Below, one piece after another: positions 20,243 through 27,966 of a stretch of 64,000 nucleotides of DNA (positions are counted from its first letter, which is position 1; each line of letters begins with the position of its first letter). Source of the DNA: Leisingera daeponensis (lineage in GTDB: Bacteria; Pseudomonadota; Alphaproteobacteria; Rhodobacterales; Rhodobacteraceae); the NCBI RefSeq assembly GCF_019801465.1, contig NZ_JAHVJA010000003.1, positions 1 to 64,000 on the forward strand, given 5' to 3'. The position numbers and the translations under genes were made by a program. Below the pieces are notes generated by a model that searched no databases, had not been told where the DNA came from, and was given only the letters and a program-made list of their open reading frames with translations.

Positions 20243-21253
20243 ATGACCGGAAAAGCGACCAGAAAGAAAGCTAACCTTCGGGATGTTGCCGCCGCCGCAG
20301 GCGTTTCGGTGGCAACCGTTTCCAGGGTGATGAATTCACCTGAAGCGGTTTCGCAGGCGACCCGCAAAAAGGTGCAGGGCGCGATGGACAGCCTGCGCTT
20401 CATGCCCAGTGCTGCCGCCCGCGCGATCAGTACCGGCCGTACCCGTTTCGTCGGCGCGCTGGTGCCGACTCTCGACAACGCGATCTTCGCCCGCTACCTG
20501 TCGCGGCTCGAAAGTCAGCTGGGCAAGCACCGTCTGTCGCTGATCGTCTCCACCACCGACGGCGTTCCGGAGACCGAAGTGGAAAAGGCCCGGACTCTGG
20601 TCGACATCGGCGCCGAGGCGCTGATCGTGTCCGGGGTCACGCACGATGCCGCGCTTTACGAACTGATCGACCGCGGCGAGATCCCGGCAATGGCCACCTC
20701 CTGCTTCGATCCCGGATTTGCTTTGCCCACCATCGGCTATGACAACGCCGCCGCTGCACTCAGCGCGCTGACGCATCTGTCCTCCCTGGGCCACAGCCGC
20801 ATCTCGGTGATTCACGGGCCGACCGAAACCAACGACAGGACCGGCACCCGCGTCGAGGCTCTGCGCCGCCAGCCAGGCGGCGCAGAGCTGATGTTCCATC
20901 TCGAACCGCTGTCGATCGAGGGCGGCTGCAATGGCGTGCAGCGCGTGATGGAGGCACGGCCGGACACCACCGCAATTCTCTGCATGTCCGACGTGCAAGC
21001 GACCGGCGCGCTGTATGAGCTGCAGCGCCGCGGCATCGCTGTGCCCGCGCAAGTGTCGCTGATGGGGATTGATGACCTGCCTGGCTCCGCCCATACCTCG
21101 CCTGGGCTCACAACCGTCCATCTGCCGGTCAGCCAGATGGGGATCGTGGCGGCCGATGCTCTGTCCTCCTGGCTGGAGGCGCAGACCTTGCCTGAACCCG
21201 TTCTGCTTGAATCCCGGCTGGTTGTCCGGGATTCGACGGGCCGGCCTGCCTGA
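20243..21253 (+). CDS. LacI-family transcriptional regulator of the TMAO operon
   Basis: A 336-residue regulator. The LacI helix-turn-helix NLRDVAAAAGVSVATVSRVMN is at about residues 11-31, followed by a hinge (MPSAAARAIS) and a periplasmic-binding-protein-like ligand domain (about 65-336). The ATG at 20243 was chosen over 20171 because the upstream stretch overlaps both operators. Its divergent placement and the double operator suggest autoregulation and control of tdm-tmoXWV. The effector is unknown; TMAO or a breakdown product is a reasonable guess. Confidence 0.88.
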   Translation: MTGKATRKKANLRDVAAAAGVSVATVSRVMNSPEAVSQATRKKVQGAMDSLRFMPSAAARAISTGRTRFVGALVPTLDNAIFARYLSRLESQLGKHRLSLIVSTTDGVPETEVEKARTLVDIGAEALIVSGVTHDAALYELIDRGEIPAMATSCFDPGFALPTIGYDNAAAALSALTHLSSLGHSRISVIHGPTETNDRTGTRVEALRRQPGGAELMFHLEPLSIEGGCNGVQRVMEARPDTTAILCMSDVQATGALYELQRRGIAVPAQVSLMGIDDLPGSAHTSPGLTTVHLPVSQMGIVAADALSSWLEAQTLPEPVLLESRLVVRDSTGRPA

Positions 21254-21259
21254 GGCCCG

Positions 21260-21287
21260 GCCCTGCCGGCGTACAAGGCGGCAGGGC
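21260..21287. terminator. Hairpin between convergent lacI and dnaJ-like genes
   Basis: A perfect 9-bp inverted repeat GCCCTGCCG / CGGCAGGGC with a 10-nt loop lies 6 bp after the regulator stop codon. No T-run follows, so termination is only a possibility. Confidence 0.4.
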
Positions 21288-21331
21288 ACCTGCAGCAGGC
21301 GCCGGGAAGAAAGCCGGCGGGTCACAGGGGG

Positions 21332-22282
21332 TCAGCGGCTTCGCGTGCCCCCGGACCCTCTATGCCGCCCCAATCCTTCCCGCGGGTTGTGCCGGGCCGT
21401 CTCGCGCCATCGCTTCGCCAGCTCTTCCATGTCGCCGGTAATCTGGTCCGGCATCACAATCCTCAGCCGCACAAACTGATCACCCGGCCGGGCCTTGGCG
21501 GCGGTTATCCCCTTTCCCTTGAGCCGCAGGCGGCGGCCGGAAGAGGAGCCTTTTGGCAGCGCCAGCGTAACAGGGCCGGATATGGTCGGCACCTCGACCC
21601 GCGCGCCTAGAACCGCCTCGTCAAACGTGACCGGAAGCTCAATTTCGATATCGTTTCCGATCCGGGTGAACAGCGGGTGCGGGCGCACTCCGATTTCCAC
21701 ATAGGCATCGCCTGCCGGGATGTTGCCGCCTCCAGGCCGCCCCTTGCCGCGCAAACGCAGGGTCTGGCCGTCCCGCACCCCCGGCGGGATCGTCAGCTCG
21801 ATCGTCTGGCCATCCGGCAGCGGCACCGTGCGTTTGGCGCCGCGCGCGGCATCCAGAAAATCGACCTCGAGGTGGTAACGCAGGTCCGCTCCGCGGGGGG
21901 CAAAGCCGCGGGTGCCGCCGCTGGTGTGCCTGCGCCCAAAGATGCCTCCGAAAAGGTCTGAGATATCTTCGTAGTCGCCAAAGCCGCCTGCCGGGCGGCC
22001 GCGGTCTTCGCGGTCTGTCCCTGTGTAGCTGCGGTAGTACTGCCGTTGCGGCCGTTCCTGGCCGCTGGCATCGATTTCGCCGGCATCGAACCGGCGCCGC
22101 ATTCCGGGGTCGCCGATAATGTCATAGGCGGCCCCCACGCGCTGGAACTCGGCTGCCTTGGCCTTGTCGCCGGGCGACAGGTCGGGGTGAAGCGACTTGG
22201 CAAGCTTTCTGTAGGCCTTCTTGATTTCAGCCTGTGTCGCGTCCCGCGAAACCCCAAGCACCTTGTACGGATCGTCTGTCAT
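21332..22282 (-). CDS. DnaJ-type co-chaperone (CbpA-like)
   Basis: A 316-residue J-domain protein. The J domain covers about residues 4-68 with the HPD motif at 32-34. A Gly/Phe-rich linker follows (FGDYEDISDLFGGIFG), then two C-terminal substrate-binding domains. The zinc-finger CxxCxGxG repeats of DnaJ proper are absent, so it is a CbpA-like class B co-chaperone of DnaK. The ATG at 22282 has AGGAA 7 nt upstream; an upstream ATG at 22300 was rejected. It is the last gene of the minus-strand proteostasis locus, 77 bp after htpX. Confidence 0.9.
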   Translation of the reverse strand: MTDDPYKVLGVSRDATQAEIKKAYRKLAKSLHPDLSPGDKAKAAEFQRVGAAYDIIGDPGMRRRFDAGEIDASGQERPQRQYYRSYTGTDREDRGRPAGGFGDYEDISDLFGGIFGRRHTSGGTRGFAPRGADLRYHLEVDFLDAARGAKRTVPLPDGQTIELTIPPGVRDGQTLRLRGKGRPGGGNIPAGDAYVEIGVRPHPLFTRIGNDIEIELPVTFDEAVLGARVEVPTISGPVTLALPKGSSSGRRLRLKGKGITAAKARPGDQFVRLRIVMPDQITGDMEELAKRWRETARHNPREGLGRHRGSGGTRSR

Positions 22283-22359
22283 GTTCAGGTTCCTCTGCAT
22301 TGGGCGCTCGCTGCCGGACGCCCCGCTGCTGCCTCAAAGGTAGGATGCCGCATGGAATT

Positions 22360-23262
22360 TCACTCCCGCGCCGGCGCGCCCGCGGTGCTGCCAGCGGCTT
22401 TCAGCGCCATGATCCGGCGTTCAAGCGGCGGATGGCTGGCAAAAAGGGCCTGCACCCGGCCGGCGTCAAACGCGAGTGTCCGCATTTCGTCCGGCAGCGG
22501 CCGGCTGTTCTGCAGCGTCCGCAGCCGCTCCAGCGCGGCAATCATACTGGCCCGCCCGGCCAGCGCCGCCCCGCCTGCGTCGGCGCGGAATTCGCGCCAG
22601 CGCGAGAACCACATGACAATCGCCATGGCAGCGACACCCAGCACAAGCTCGGCCACAAGCGAGACGATCCAGAACGCCGGGCCGTGGCCGCGCTCGACCC
22701 GCAGGACAAGCCGGTCAACCAGAAAGCCCGCGAGGCGCGACAGGAAGATCACAAAGGTGTTCACCACGCCCTGAATCAGCGCCAGTGTGACCATGTCGCC
22801 ATTGGCGGCATGGCTCACCTCATGGCCCAGAACGGCTTCGATCTCGTCCGGCCGCATCTGATTCAGCAGCCCGGTGCTGACCGCGATCAGCGCCGCGTCG
22901 CGGTTCCAGCCGGTGGCAAAAGCATTGGGCGAGGGGTAGTCGAATATGCCGACTTCCGGTTGCCGGATGCCCGCCCGCCGCGCCTGGTCCTGCACGGTTT
23001 GCAGCAGCCAGTGCTCAGTCCGGTTGCGCGGCCGGGTGATGATCCGGACCCCCATCGCCGACTTTGCCATTGATTTTGACAGGAAAAGCGAGATCAATGA
23101 GCCGGAAAAGCCGATCACAGCCGAGAACACCAGCAGGGCTTGCAGGTCGAGGTCAACGCCATTGGCCTGAAGCAGACCTTCAAATCCCAGCAGCCGGAAT
23201 GTAACGGACAACACGGCAAGAATGCCCAGGTTGGTTCCCAGGAACAGGGCAATTCGCAGCAT
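22360..23262 (-). CDS. htpX: Membrane zinc metalloprotease HtpX
   Basis: A 300-residue M48 protease. Two N-terminal membrane segments (about 3-22 and 40-60) precede the zinc motif HEVSH (147-151). Two more hydrophobic segments follow (about 158-178 and 195-217), and EFRAD near 227 supplies the third zinc ligand. It degrades misfolded inner-membrane proteins together with FtsH in studied bacteria. GGAGG overlaps the end of grpE, and the start lies 3 bp after the grpE stop, implying translational coupling. Confidence 0.92.
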   Translation of the reverse strand: MLRIALFLGTNLGILAVLSVTFRLLGFEGLLQANGVDLDLQALLVFSAVIGFSGSLISLFLSKSMAKSAMGVRIITRPRNRTEHWLLQTVQDQARRAGIRQPEVGIFDYPSPNAFATGWNRDAALIAVSTGLLNQMRPDEIEAVLGHEVSHAANGDMVTLALIQGVVNTFVIFLSRLAGFLVDRLVLRVERGHGPAFWIVSLVAELVLGVAAMAIVMWFSRWREFRADAGGAALAGRASMIAALERLRTLQNSRPLPDEMRTLAFDAGRVQALFASHPPLERRIMALKAAGSTAGAPARE

Positions 23263-23265
23263 TGC

Positions 23266-23826
23266 TCAAACCTCCTTGCCGCCGCCGCTGACTGTGACTT
23301 GGGCCGGGCGGATCAGCCGCTGCTTCAGGGCAAAGCCGGGGCGGTGCAGTTCTATGACCTGACCGGCAGGGATGCCGGGGCGGGCCGCCGTCGCCAGCGC
23401 CTCGTGGCATGCGGGATTAAAGCTGCAGTTCTCCGGCGCGACCACATCGATGCCAAGTACGTTCAGCGCCGCCTCGAAAGTGGCGCGGATGTTGCGCAAC
23501 CCCTCCAGGTGGTGGCGCACGCGCGGATCTTCCGCATCCGGCGAATCCTGTGCTGCCGCGATTCCCAGCGCAAGCGCGTCCAGCGCGGGGGCAAAAGCGC
23601 GAACGGCTTGCACCACGCCCTGATCAAACCCTTCGAGACGGGCGGCTTCGGCCCTCTTGCGGTTGTTCTCGGCGTCCGCAAGCGCCTGCTTGAGGCGCTC
23701 GGTCAGACGTGCGACTTCATCAGCATCCCCTCCGACCGGCGGGGCAGCGGACGTGTCCGCAGCTGCTTGCACAGGTACTGTATCCGGCAGCGGCTTTTTC
23801 TCCTTAGGGGATCGTTCGTTTGTCAT
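23266..23826 (-). CDS. grpE: GrpE-family nucleotide exchange factor
   Basis: A 186-residue GrpE-like protein: an N-terminal coiled coil (about 40-80, ERLKQALADAENNRKRAEAARLEG) and a C-terminal beta domain (about 125-186) with the NPACHEAL and PGF motifs typical of GrpE. It releases ADP from DnaK. The ATG at 23826 sits 8 nt after a perfect AGGAGG; a GTG at 23835 falls within the ribosome-binding site and was rejected. Because it sits in an accessory-type stress locus rather than beside dnaK or hrcA, it may be a second copy; that cannot be checked inside this window. Confidence 0.88.
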   Translation of the reverse strand: MTNERSPKEKKPLPDTVPVQAAADTSAAPPVGGDADEVARLTERLKQALADAENNRKRAEAARLEGFDQGVVQAVRAFAPALDALALGIAAAQDSPDAEDPRVRHHLEGLRNIRATFEAALNVLGIDVVAPENCSFNPACHEALATAARPGIPAGQVIELHRPGFALKQRLIRPAQVTVSGGGKEV

Positions 23827-23848
23827 CAGCATCACCTCCTCGGCAATC

Positions 23849-25246
23849 TCATCGCATCACCAGGAAAATACGGGCGCCGCCCCTTTGAACGGTCAGCGCA
23901 AGGGCGCCATCAGCCCGGGACAGCTCGCGGCGCAGTTCGGTGACCGAGCTGACCGGGTTGCGGTTCACAGCCAGGATGATGTCGCCGGCCTCCAGCCCGG
24001 AGCTTTCGGCGCGGCTGCCGGGATCCATGCGGGTGACCAGAATGCCTTCCAGTTCGCCGAAGTCCGGGTCGCCCGGCTGCAGGTTGCGCAGTTCGGCGCC
24101 GGCCAGCCGGTCAAACCTGCGGTCGCCTGCCGCAGCAATCGCCCCGCCTTCGCGCAGCGTGGCGCTAAGCGTCATTGCGGTGCCGTCGCGGATGACGTCC
24201 AGTTCAACTTCCGTGCCAACCCGCTTCAGCCCGATCTGACTGCGCAAATCCGCCGAGCCGGCCACTGCCCGCCCGTCAACCGAGACGATCAGATCTCCAG
24301 GCTGCAGCCCGGCTTCCCCGGCCGCGCTGCCGGGTTCCACTTGGGTGATCACTGCGCCTGAGGCGGTATCAATATCCAGCGCCTCGGCAAGGTCTGGGGT
24401 GAAATCCTGGATGATCACGCCTAGCAGGCCGCGCCGCACCTCGCCGAACTCGATGAGTTGATCCATCACCGCCCGCGCCATATTAGCCGGCACGGCAAAG
24501 CCGATCCCCACATTGCCGCCCGAGGGGGCAATGATGGCGGTGTTGATACCCACCAGGCGCCCGTCGAAGCTGGTCAGGGCACCGCCGGAGTTGCCGGGAT
24601 TGATCGAGGCGTCGGTCTGAATGAAATCCTCGTATCCATCAACGCTAAGACCGCTGCGGCCCAAGGCGCTGACAATGCCCGAGGTCACGGTTTGCCCGAG
24701 GCCGAAGGGGTTGCCGATGGCCAGCACGTAGTCCCCGACCCTGAGCCGGTCGCTGTCGCCAAGCTCGAGCGCTTTCAGGTTCTCGGCTTCGATCTGCAAC
24801 AGCGCGATGTCGGTGCCGGGGTCACTGCCCACGAGCTCGGCATCAAAGCGCCGCCGGTCCTTCAGCGTGATCACGATCCGGTCGCCGTTGTCGATCACGT
24901 GATGATTGGTCAGCACGTACCCCTTCTCCGCATCAACGATTACCCCGGAACCTGCGCTCATCTGCCTGGGCGGGGTAGGGGTCTGGGGGGGCGGCATGTC
25001 GAAGAAGCGCCGGAAGAACGGATCGTTGAACAGCGGGTTCATTTCAGCTTTCTGGCGGCTTTCAACGGAAATGTTGACCACCGCAGGGGTGATTTGCTCC
25101 AGCAGCGGCGCCAGTGTCGGCAGGCCGTCTTCATTCAGGAACACGGGCCGGTCTGCCGGCTGCGCGGGGGCCGGAGCGGTGCCGAGTGCCAGTGCAACGC
25201 AAAGCAGCGCAATGGCCCGGCCGGTTTGAAAAACGATCGAACGCAT
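23849..25246 (-). CDS. Periplasmic Do-family serine protease/chaperone (DegP/DegQ-like)
   Basis: A 465-residue HtrA protein with a signal peptide (about 29 residues). The trypsin-like triad is His116 (NHHVID), Asp146 (TDIALL) and Ser220 (GNSGGAL). Two PDZ domains follow (about 265-355 and 375-465). It should degrade or hold misfolded periplasmic proteins. TAAGGAGA lies 5-10 nt before the ATG. A second Do-family gene lies at 56334-57740, and the two differ clearly in sequence. It is 22 bp upstream of grpE and 66 bp after the third hsp20. Confidence 0.92.
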   Translation of the reverse strand: MRSIVFQTGRAIALLCVALALGTAPAPAQPADRPVFLNEDGLPTLAPLLEQITPAVVNISVESRQKAEMNPLFNDPFFRRFFDMPPPQTPTPPRQMSAGSGVIVDAEKGYVLTNHHVIDNGDRIVITLKDRRRFDAELVGSDPGTDIALLQIEAENLKALELGDSDRLRVGDYVLAIGNPFGLGQTVTSGIVSALGRSGLSVDGYEDFIQTDASINPGNSGGALTSFDGRLVGINTAIIAPSGGNVGIGFAVPANMARAVMDQLIEFGEVRRGLLGVIIQDFTPDLAEALDIDTASGAVITQVEPGSAAGEAGLQPGDLIVSVDGRAVAGSADLRSQIGLKRVGTEVELDVIRDGTAMTLSATLREGGAIAAAGDRRFDRLAGAELRNLQPGDPDFGELEGILVTRMDPGSRAESSGLEAGDIILAVNRNPVSSVTELRRELSRADGALALTVQRGGARIFLVMR

Positions 25247-25312
25247 ATGAACTCTCCTTACGCGGAAAGATGGCGGCCGGCGGGCCGGCCGCCGCGGGCG
25301 GCTTGCGCGGGG

Positions 25313-25822
25313 TCAGGTTGCCTTGACCGGGATGCGCTTGACCTTGGCCTGGGCATCTGCAGTTTTGGGCAGTGCAACAGTCAAGACACCGTTTTTGAAG
25401 GTCGCCTCGGCCTTGTCCGTATCGACTCCCGGCGGCAGCGGAATGGTCCTGTAGAAGGCCCCGTAGGAGCGTTCGGACATATAGACGCCACGGCGCTTCT
25501 CCTCGTGTTCGACCTTCTTCTCGCCGCGGATGGTGATGGCGTCGCCCGACATGGAAATGTCGATGTCCTTTTCCGACATGCCGGGCAGTTCTACCGTCAC
25601 CTCGATGCTGTCATCCGCTTCCGAGACATCGGTGCTGGGGCCGAACATGCCAATCGCGCTGCTGCGGCCATTCCAGCCGCTTTCGACCTTGTGCCAGAAG
25701 TCCTCGAACACGTTGTTGATGTCGCGCTGCAGAACGGCCAGCGGGTTCGACGGGCGGCCGGTTTCTGATGCAGGGGTCTTTTCCTTGTCACGACCCCACG
25801 GGATGAGATCGCTGATCTGCAT
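25313..25822 (-). CDS. Small heat-shock protein Hsp20 (third copy)
   Basis: A 169-residue alpha-crystallin protein. The alpha-crystallin domain is at about residues 62-155 (VTVELPGMSEKDIDI, ITIRGEKK, GAFYRTIPLP, FKNGVLTVALPK), and a C-terminal IPV motif (KRIPVKAT) should drive oligomer assembly. It holds unfolding proteins for DnaK. GGAGGAA precedes the ATG. It is the most canonical of the three tandem paralogues. Confidence 0.93.
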   Translation of the reverse strand: MQISDLIPWGRDKEKTPASETGRPSNPLAVLQRDINNVFEDFWHKVESGWNGRSSAIGMFGPSTDVSEADDSIEVTVELPGMSEKDIDISMSGDAITIRGEKKVEHEEKRRGVYMSERSYGAFYRTIPLPPGVDTDKAEATFKNGVLTVALPKTADAQAKVKRIPVKAT

Positions 25823-25858
25823 GATGAGTTCCTCCTTTGCTCTTTCGGTGAGGCAACC

Positions 25859-26260
25859 TTACGCGGCTTTTACCGGGATTTTCTTGGGTTTGGCCTCGGC
25901 TGCGCGCGGCAGCTCCAACCGCAGCACGCCATGCTTGAAATCGGCCTTGATCTTGTCCTGATCGACCTCGTCGGACAGGGTGAAAGCACGTTCGTAGTCG
26001 CCTTCGCGGTATTCCGCGGCGATCCGCCGGTAACCCTCGGGAGCATGCGGCCGGACATGGCCGCGCAGGGTCAGCACCTGCCGCTCCAGCGTCACATCCA
26101 TGTCATCGGGTGCAACGCCCGGCATATCGGCCATGATCACCGTCACTTCGCCCTGTTCGAAGATGTCCACGGCGGGCATGAACGTCATCGCCGTGCGGCT
26201 GCTGCCTGTCTCTCCGCGGGTGACTTCACGGCCGCCTTGGGCAGTCAGTTCCTGTGCCAT
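25859..26260 (-). CDS. Small heat-shock protein Hsp20 (second copy)
   Basis: A 133-residue alpha-crystallin protein (PAVDIFEQGEVTVIMADMPGV, LTLRGHV, FKHGVLRLELPRA) ending KKIPVKAA with the same C-terminal IPV motif as the third copy. The ATG at 26260 has a perfect AGGAGG 5 nt upstream. An in-frame ATG at 26290 would overlap the previous stop by 4 bp and add ten charged residues, and remains possible. It has a shorter N-terminal arm than its neighbours, which would change oligomer size. Confidence 0.9.
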   Translation of the reverse strand: MAQELTAQGGREVTRGETGSSRTAMTFMPAVDIFEQGEVTVIMADMPGVAPDDMDVTLERQVLTLRGHVRPHAPEGYRRIAAEYREGDYERAFTLSDEVDQDKIKADFKHGVLRLELPRAAEAKPKKIPVKAA

Positions 26261-26286
26261 TTTTTCCTCCTTTCGTTTTGCGGATT

Positions 26287-26730
26287 TCATGACGCTTTAA
26301 TCTTAATGCGTTTGGGCTTGTCCTCTTCCGGGCGCTGCATCTCAACGGTCAGCACTCCGTTCCTGAACCGCGCGTCGACCCGGTCCGGATCAACCCGGAA
26401 GGGCAGTTCGACGGTCCGCGAGAACGATCCTGACGGCCGTTCGCGGCGGCGCCAGGCCACATCTTCGCCGGACGCCCGCTCCGGATAGCTGCCGCGCAGC
26501 ACGGCGGTGGTATCCTTTACCGTCAGTTCGATGTCGTCTTCGGAGAGGCCCGGCAGTTCTGCGGTCAGTACGATGCTGTCCTGTCCGGCCCAGAAATTCA
26601 CCGCAGGATAGACCTGAGGCCGCTGGGCCAGACCATAGCCATTGAACAGTTCGTTCATGTCGCTTTGCATCCGGCGCATGTCGGCGAAGGGGTCGAGTGC
26701 CCTGAACGGTGCTAAGGTTGACTGAAGCAT
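26287..26730 (-). CDS. Small heat-shock protein Hsp20 (first copy)
   Basis: A 147-residue alpha-crystallin protein with FADMRRMQSDMNELFNGY at the N-terminus, a core from VNFWAGQDSIVLTAELPGL to FRNGVLTVEMQR, and the C-terminal tail KRIKIKAS in place of IPV. The ATG at 26730 lies 7 nt after AGGAGG. It is the first gene of the proteostasis locus; an RpoH-like promoter is visible about 260 bp upstream. The hsp20-hsp20-hsp20-degP-grpE-htpX-cbpA order on one strand suggests one heat-induced unit. Confidence 0.92.
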   Translation of the reverse strand: MLQSTLAPFRALDPFADMRRMQSDMNELFNGYGLAQRPQVYPAVNFWAGQDSIVLTAELPGLSEDDIELTVKDTTAVLRGSYPERASGEDVAWRRRERPSGSFSRTVELPFRVDPDRVDARFRNGVLTVEMQRPEEDKPKRIKIKAS

Positions 26731-26996
26731 TTCGGTTCCTCCTTTCCCATTCCAGTTCAGAAACTTCCGGCCCGATCCAGGTGTCCGGCACGGCAACAGG
26801 GCCGGCGGGACCGGGCAGGCAATCGAATTTTCGGGGAGACGAGGCGGCAGGCCGCAGGAGGGAACACTGCACAGGAAACCAGCCCGGCTATCTGTAGCGC
26901 CGGCAGCCGGTGTGGCAGCAATTCGGAGAGCCGCTTGGCAGCCAGCCGTCCGGTGTCCACTACCTGGGGACCCGCCTTCGGCATCCCCAAAATTTC

Positions 26997-27024
26997 AGAT
27001 GGGAGGCAAAAAGGAGATGTCAAC
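26997..27024 (-). promoter_or_regulatory. Candidate RpoH-type promoter of the hsp20 locus
   Basis: Read on the minus strand, GTTG (27024-27021), 17 bp, then CCCATCT (27003-26997). This is close to the alphaproteobacterial heat-shock sigma pattern CTTG-N17/18-CYTATNT. It would give a leader of about 260 nt before the first hsp20. The same GTTG arrangement with near-equal spacing occurs before both DUF1127 genes at 44464 and 44939. It was assigned by eye only. Confidence 0.5.
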
Positions 27025-27558
27025 CCGGCTATGTTGCACAAATCGGGCTCTGAATGCCGAAACCTTTCACCGGGCGGACTTTTGCCACATTTCAAGCCGC
27101 AGTTATGCCAAACCGGATCCCAAGCTTGAGCCCTGCAAAGCTGTTTGAAGCCTGCCGGCCGAAGTCTCTATTCATGAGGCATTGAACCAGAAGCTTCACA
27201 AAATGCTTCTTTTGGCATGGAGCTTCCTGCTTGTATCCGCTCCACAGCTTCCACAAGACTCGTCCAAGGTTCAGCGGGCCGGTGACGCTGCGATGAGGGC
27301 CGGTTCCGCACTCTCAGACCGAAGCTCGGAATAGTGAGCTTCGGCACTTTCAAGCTCAGCCAGGCAAGTTGAAAAACGGCGACTCTCCAGTTCGCAAGGT
27401 ACCAATTTCCCGGGGCCCGCTCCCGTCCGGTTTCCTGGGCCGGCAGCGGAGAAACAAGGCCGTCCTTGGTTTGACTGCGGCAACGTTCTCCTTGCAGGCC
27501 AAGCGGCGTCAATTGCTTCAGGCGGCGGTGGCGTCCGTGAGACACCCGCTCTCGAATA

Positions 27559-27586
27559 TTGACAAAACCGGTTTTTTGGTTATTTT
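27559..27586 (+). promoter_or_regulatory. Promoter with embedded operator before the arsR-type gene
   Basis: TTGACA (27559-27564), a 16-bp spacer and TATTTT (27581-27586) form a good sigma-70 promoter. A 12-bp palindrome AAAACCGGTTTT (27564-27575) fills the spacer, the usual place for ArsR-family repression. Predicted transcription starts at about 27592-27594, which is the start codon itself, so the mRNA may be leaderless. The half-site CAAAACCGGT recurs at 27948-27957 before the permease gene. Confidence 0.68.
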
Positions 27587-27593
27587 TTGCCTC

Positions 27594-27911
27594 ATGACAA
27601 TATCAAGTTCCAACGCCCGCGCCCTTGCCGCCCTGGGTCACGACGCCCGCCTGGCCATCTTCCGGTTGCTAGTAAAAGCCGGGGAGGACGGATTGAGGGT
27701 CGGCGACATTGCTGAGCATCTGGGCTTGGCCGCCTCCACCTTGGCGCATCACCTGTCTACACTCGTGGATGCCAGGCTGGTGGTGCAAGAAAAGCGCGGG
27801 CGCGAAGTGTTCAACCGGGTCGATTACCCCGTCATGCTGTCCGTCGTGAACTTTCTGACGTCGGAATGCTGCGCGGGCGTGACCCCGTCTGAAAAGGAGG
27901 GGACCGCTTGA
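27594..27911 (+). CDS. ArsR-family metalloid/metal-responsive repressor
   Basis: A 105-residue winged-helix protein. The DNA-binding part is VGDIAEHLGLAASTLAHHLSTLVDARLV (about 35-62), and a wing follows (EKRGREVFNRV). The classical ELCVCDL metal site is absent. An adjacent Cys pair near the C-terminus (SECCAGV) could bind As(III) or a similar soft ligand, as in C-terminal-cysteine ArsR proteins. The ATG at 27594 was chosen by domain boundary and promoter position; a much longer frame from 27369 crosses the promoter. It precedes the permease gene by 55 bp. Confidence 0.85.
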   Translation: MTISSSNARALAALGHDARLAIFRLLVKAGEDGLRVGDIAEHLGLAASTLAHHLSTLVDARLVVQEKRGREVFNRVDYPVMLSVVNFLTSECCAGVTPSEKEGTA

Positions 27912-27966
27912 GCAACAGGCGGCCTTTTCTTTGCCCAAAAGAAACTACAAAACCGGTGATTTAGAA

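Larger units (their letters stand above)
26731..27593. other. 863-bp gene-free stretch between hsp20 and arsR-type genes
   Basis: No frame here has a convincing start, ribosome-binding site or family similarity. It holds the long leader of the hsp20 locus, a candidate RpoH promoter (26997-27024), and a short GGCTATGTTGCACAAATC stretch (27027-27044) that resembles the terminal repeat of IS903/IS5-type elements. It also has a perfect 9-bp inverted repeat CCGAAGCTC / GAGCTTCGG (27320-27345) and, at its right end, the arsR-type promoter. It may be a decayed mobile-element scar. Confidence 0.5.

Noticed and set aside
26731-26800. ROSE-type RNA thermometer before hsp20
   Set aside because: No anti-Shine-Dalgarno segment of the usual kind could be paired with AGGAGG by eye; left as an open question under the leader finding.
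27168-27545. Minus-strand frame in the 26731-27593 gap
   Set aside because: No ribosome-binding site, no family, and it runs across inverted repeats; better seen as non-coding scar.
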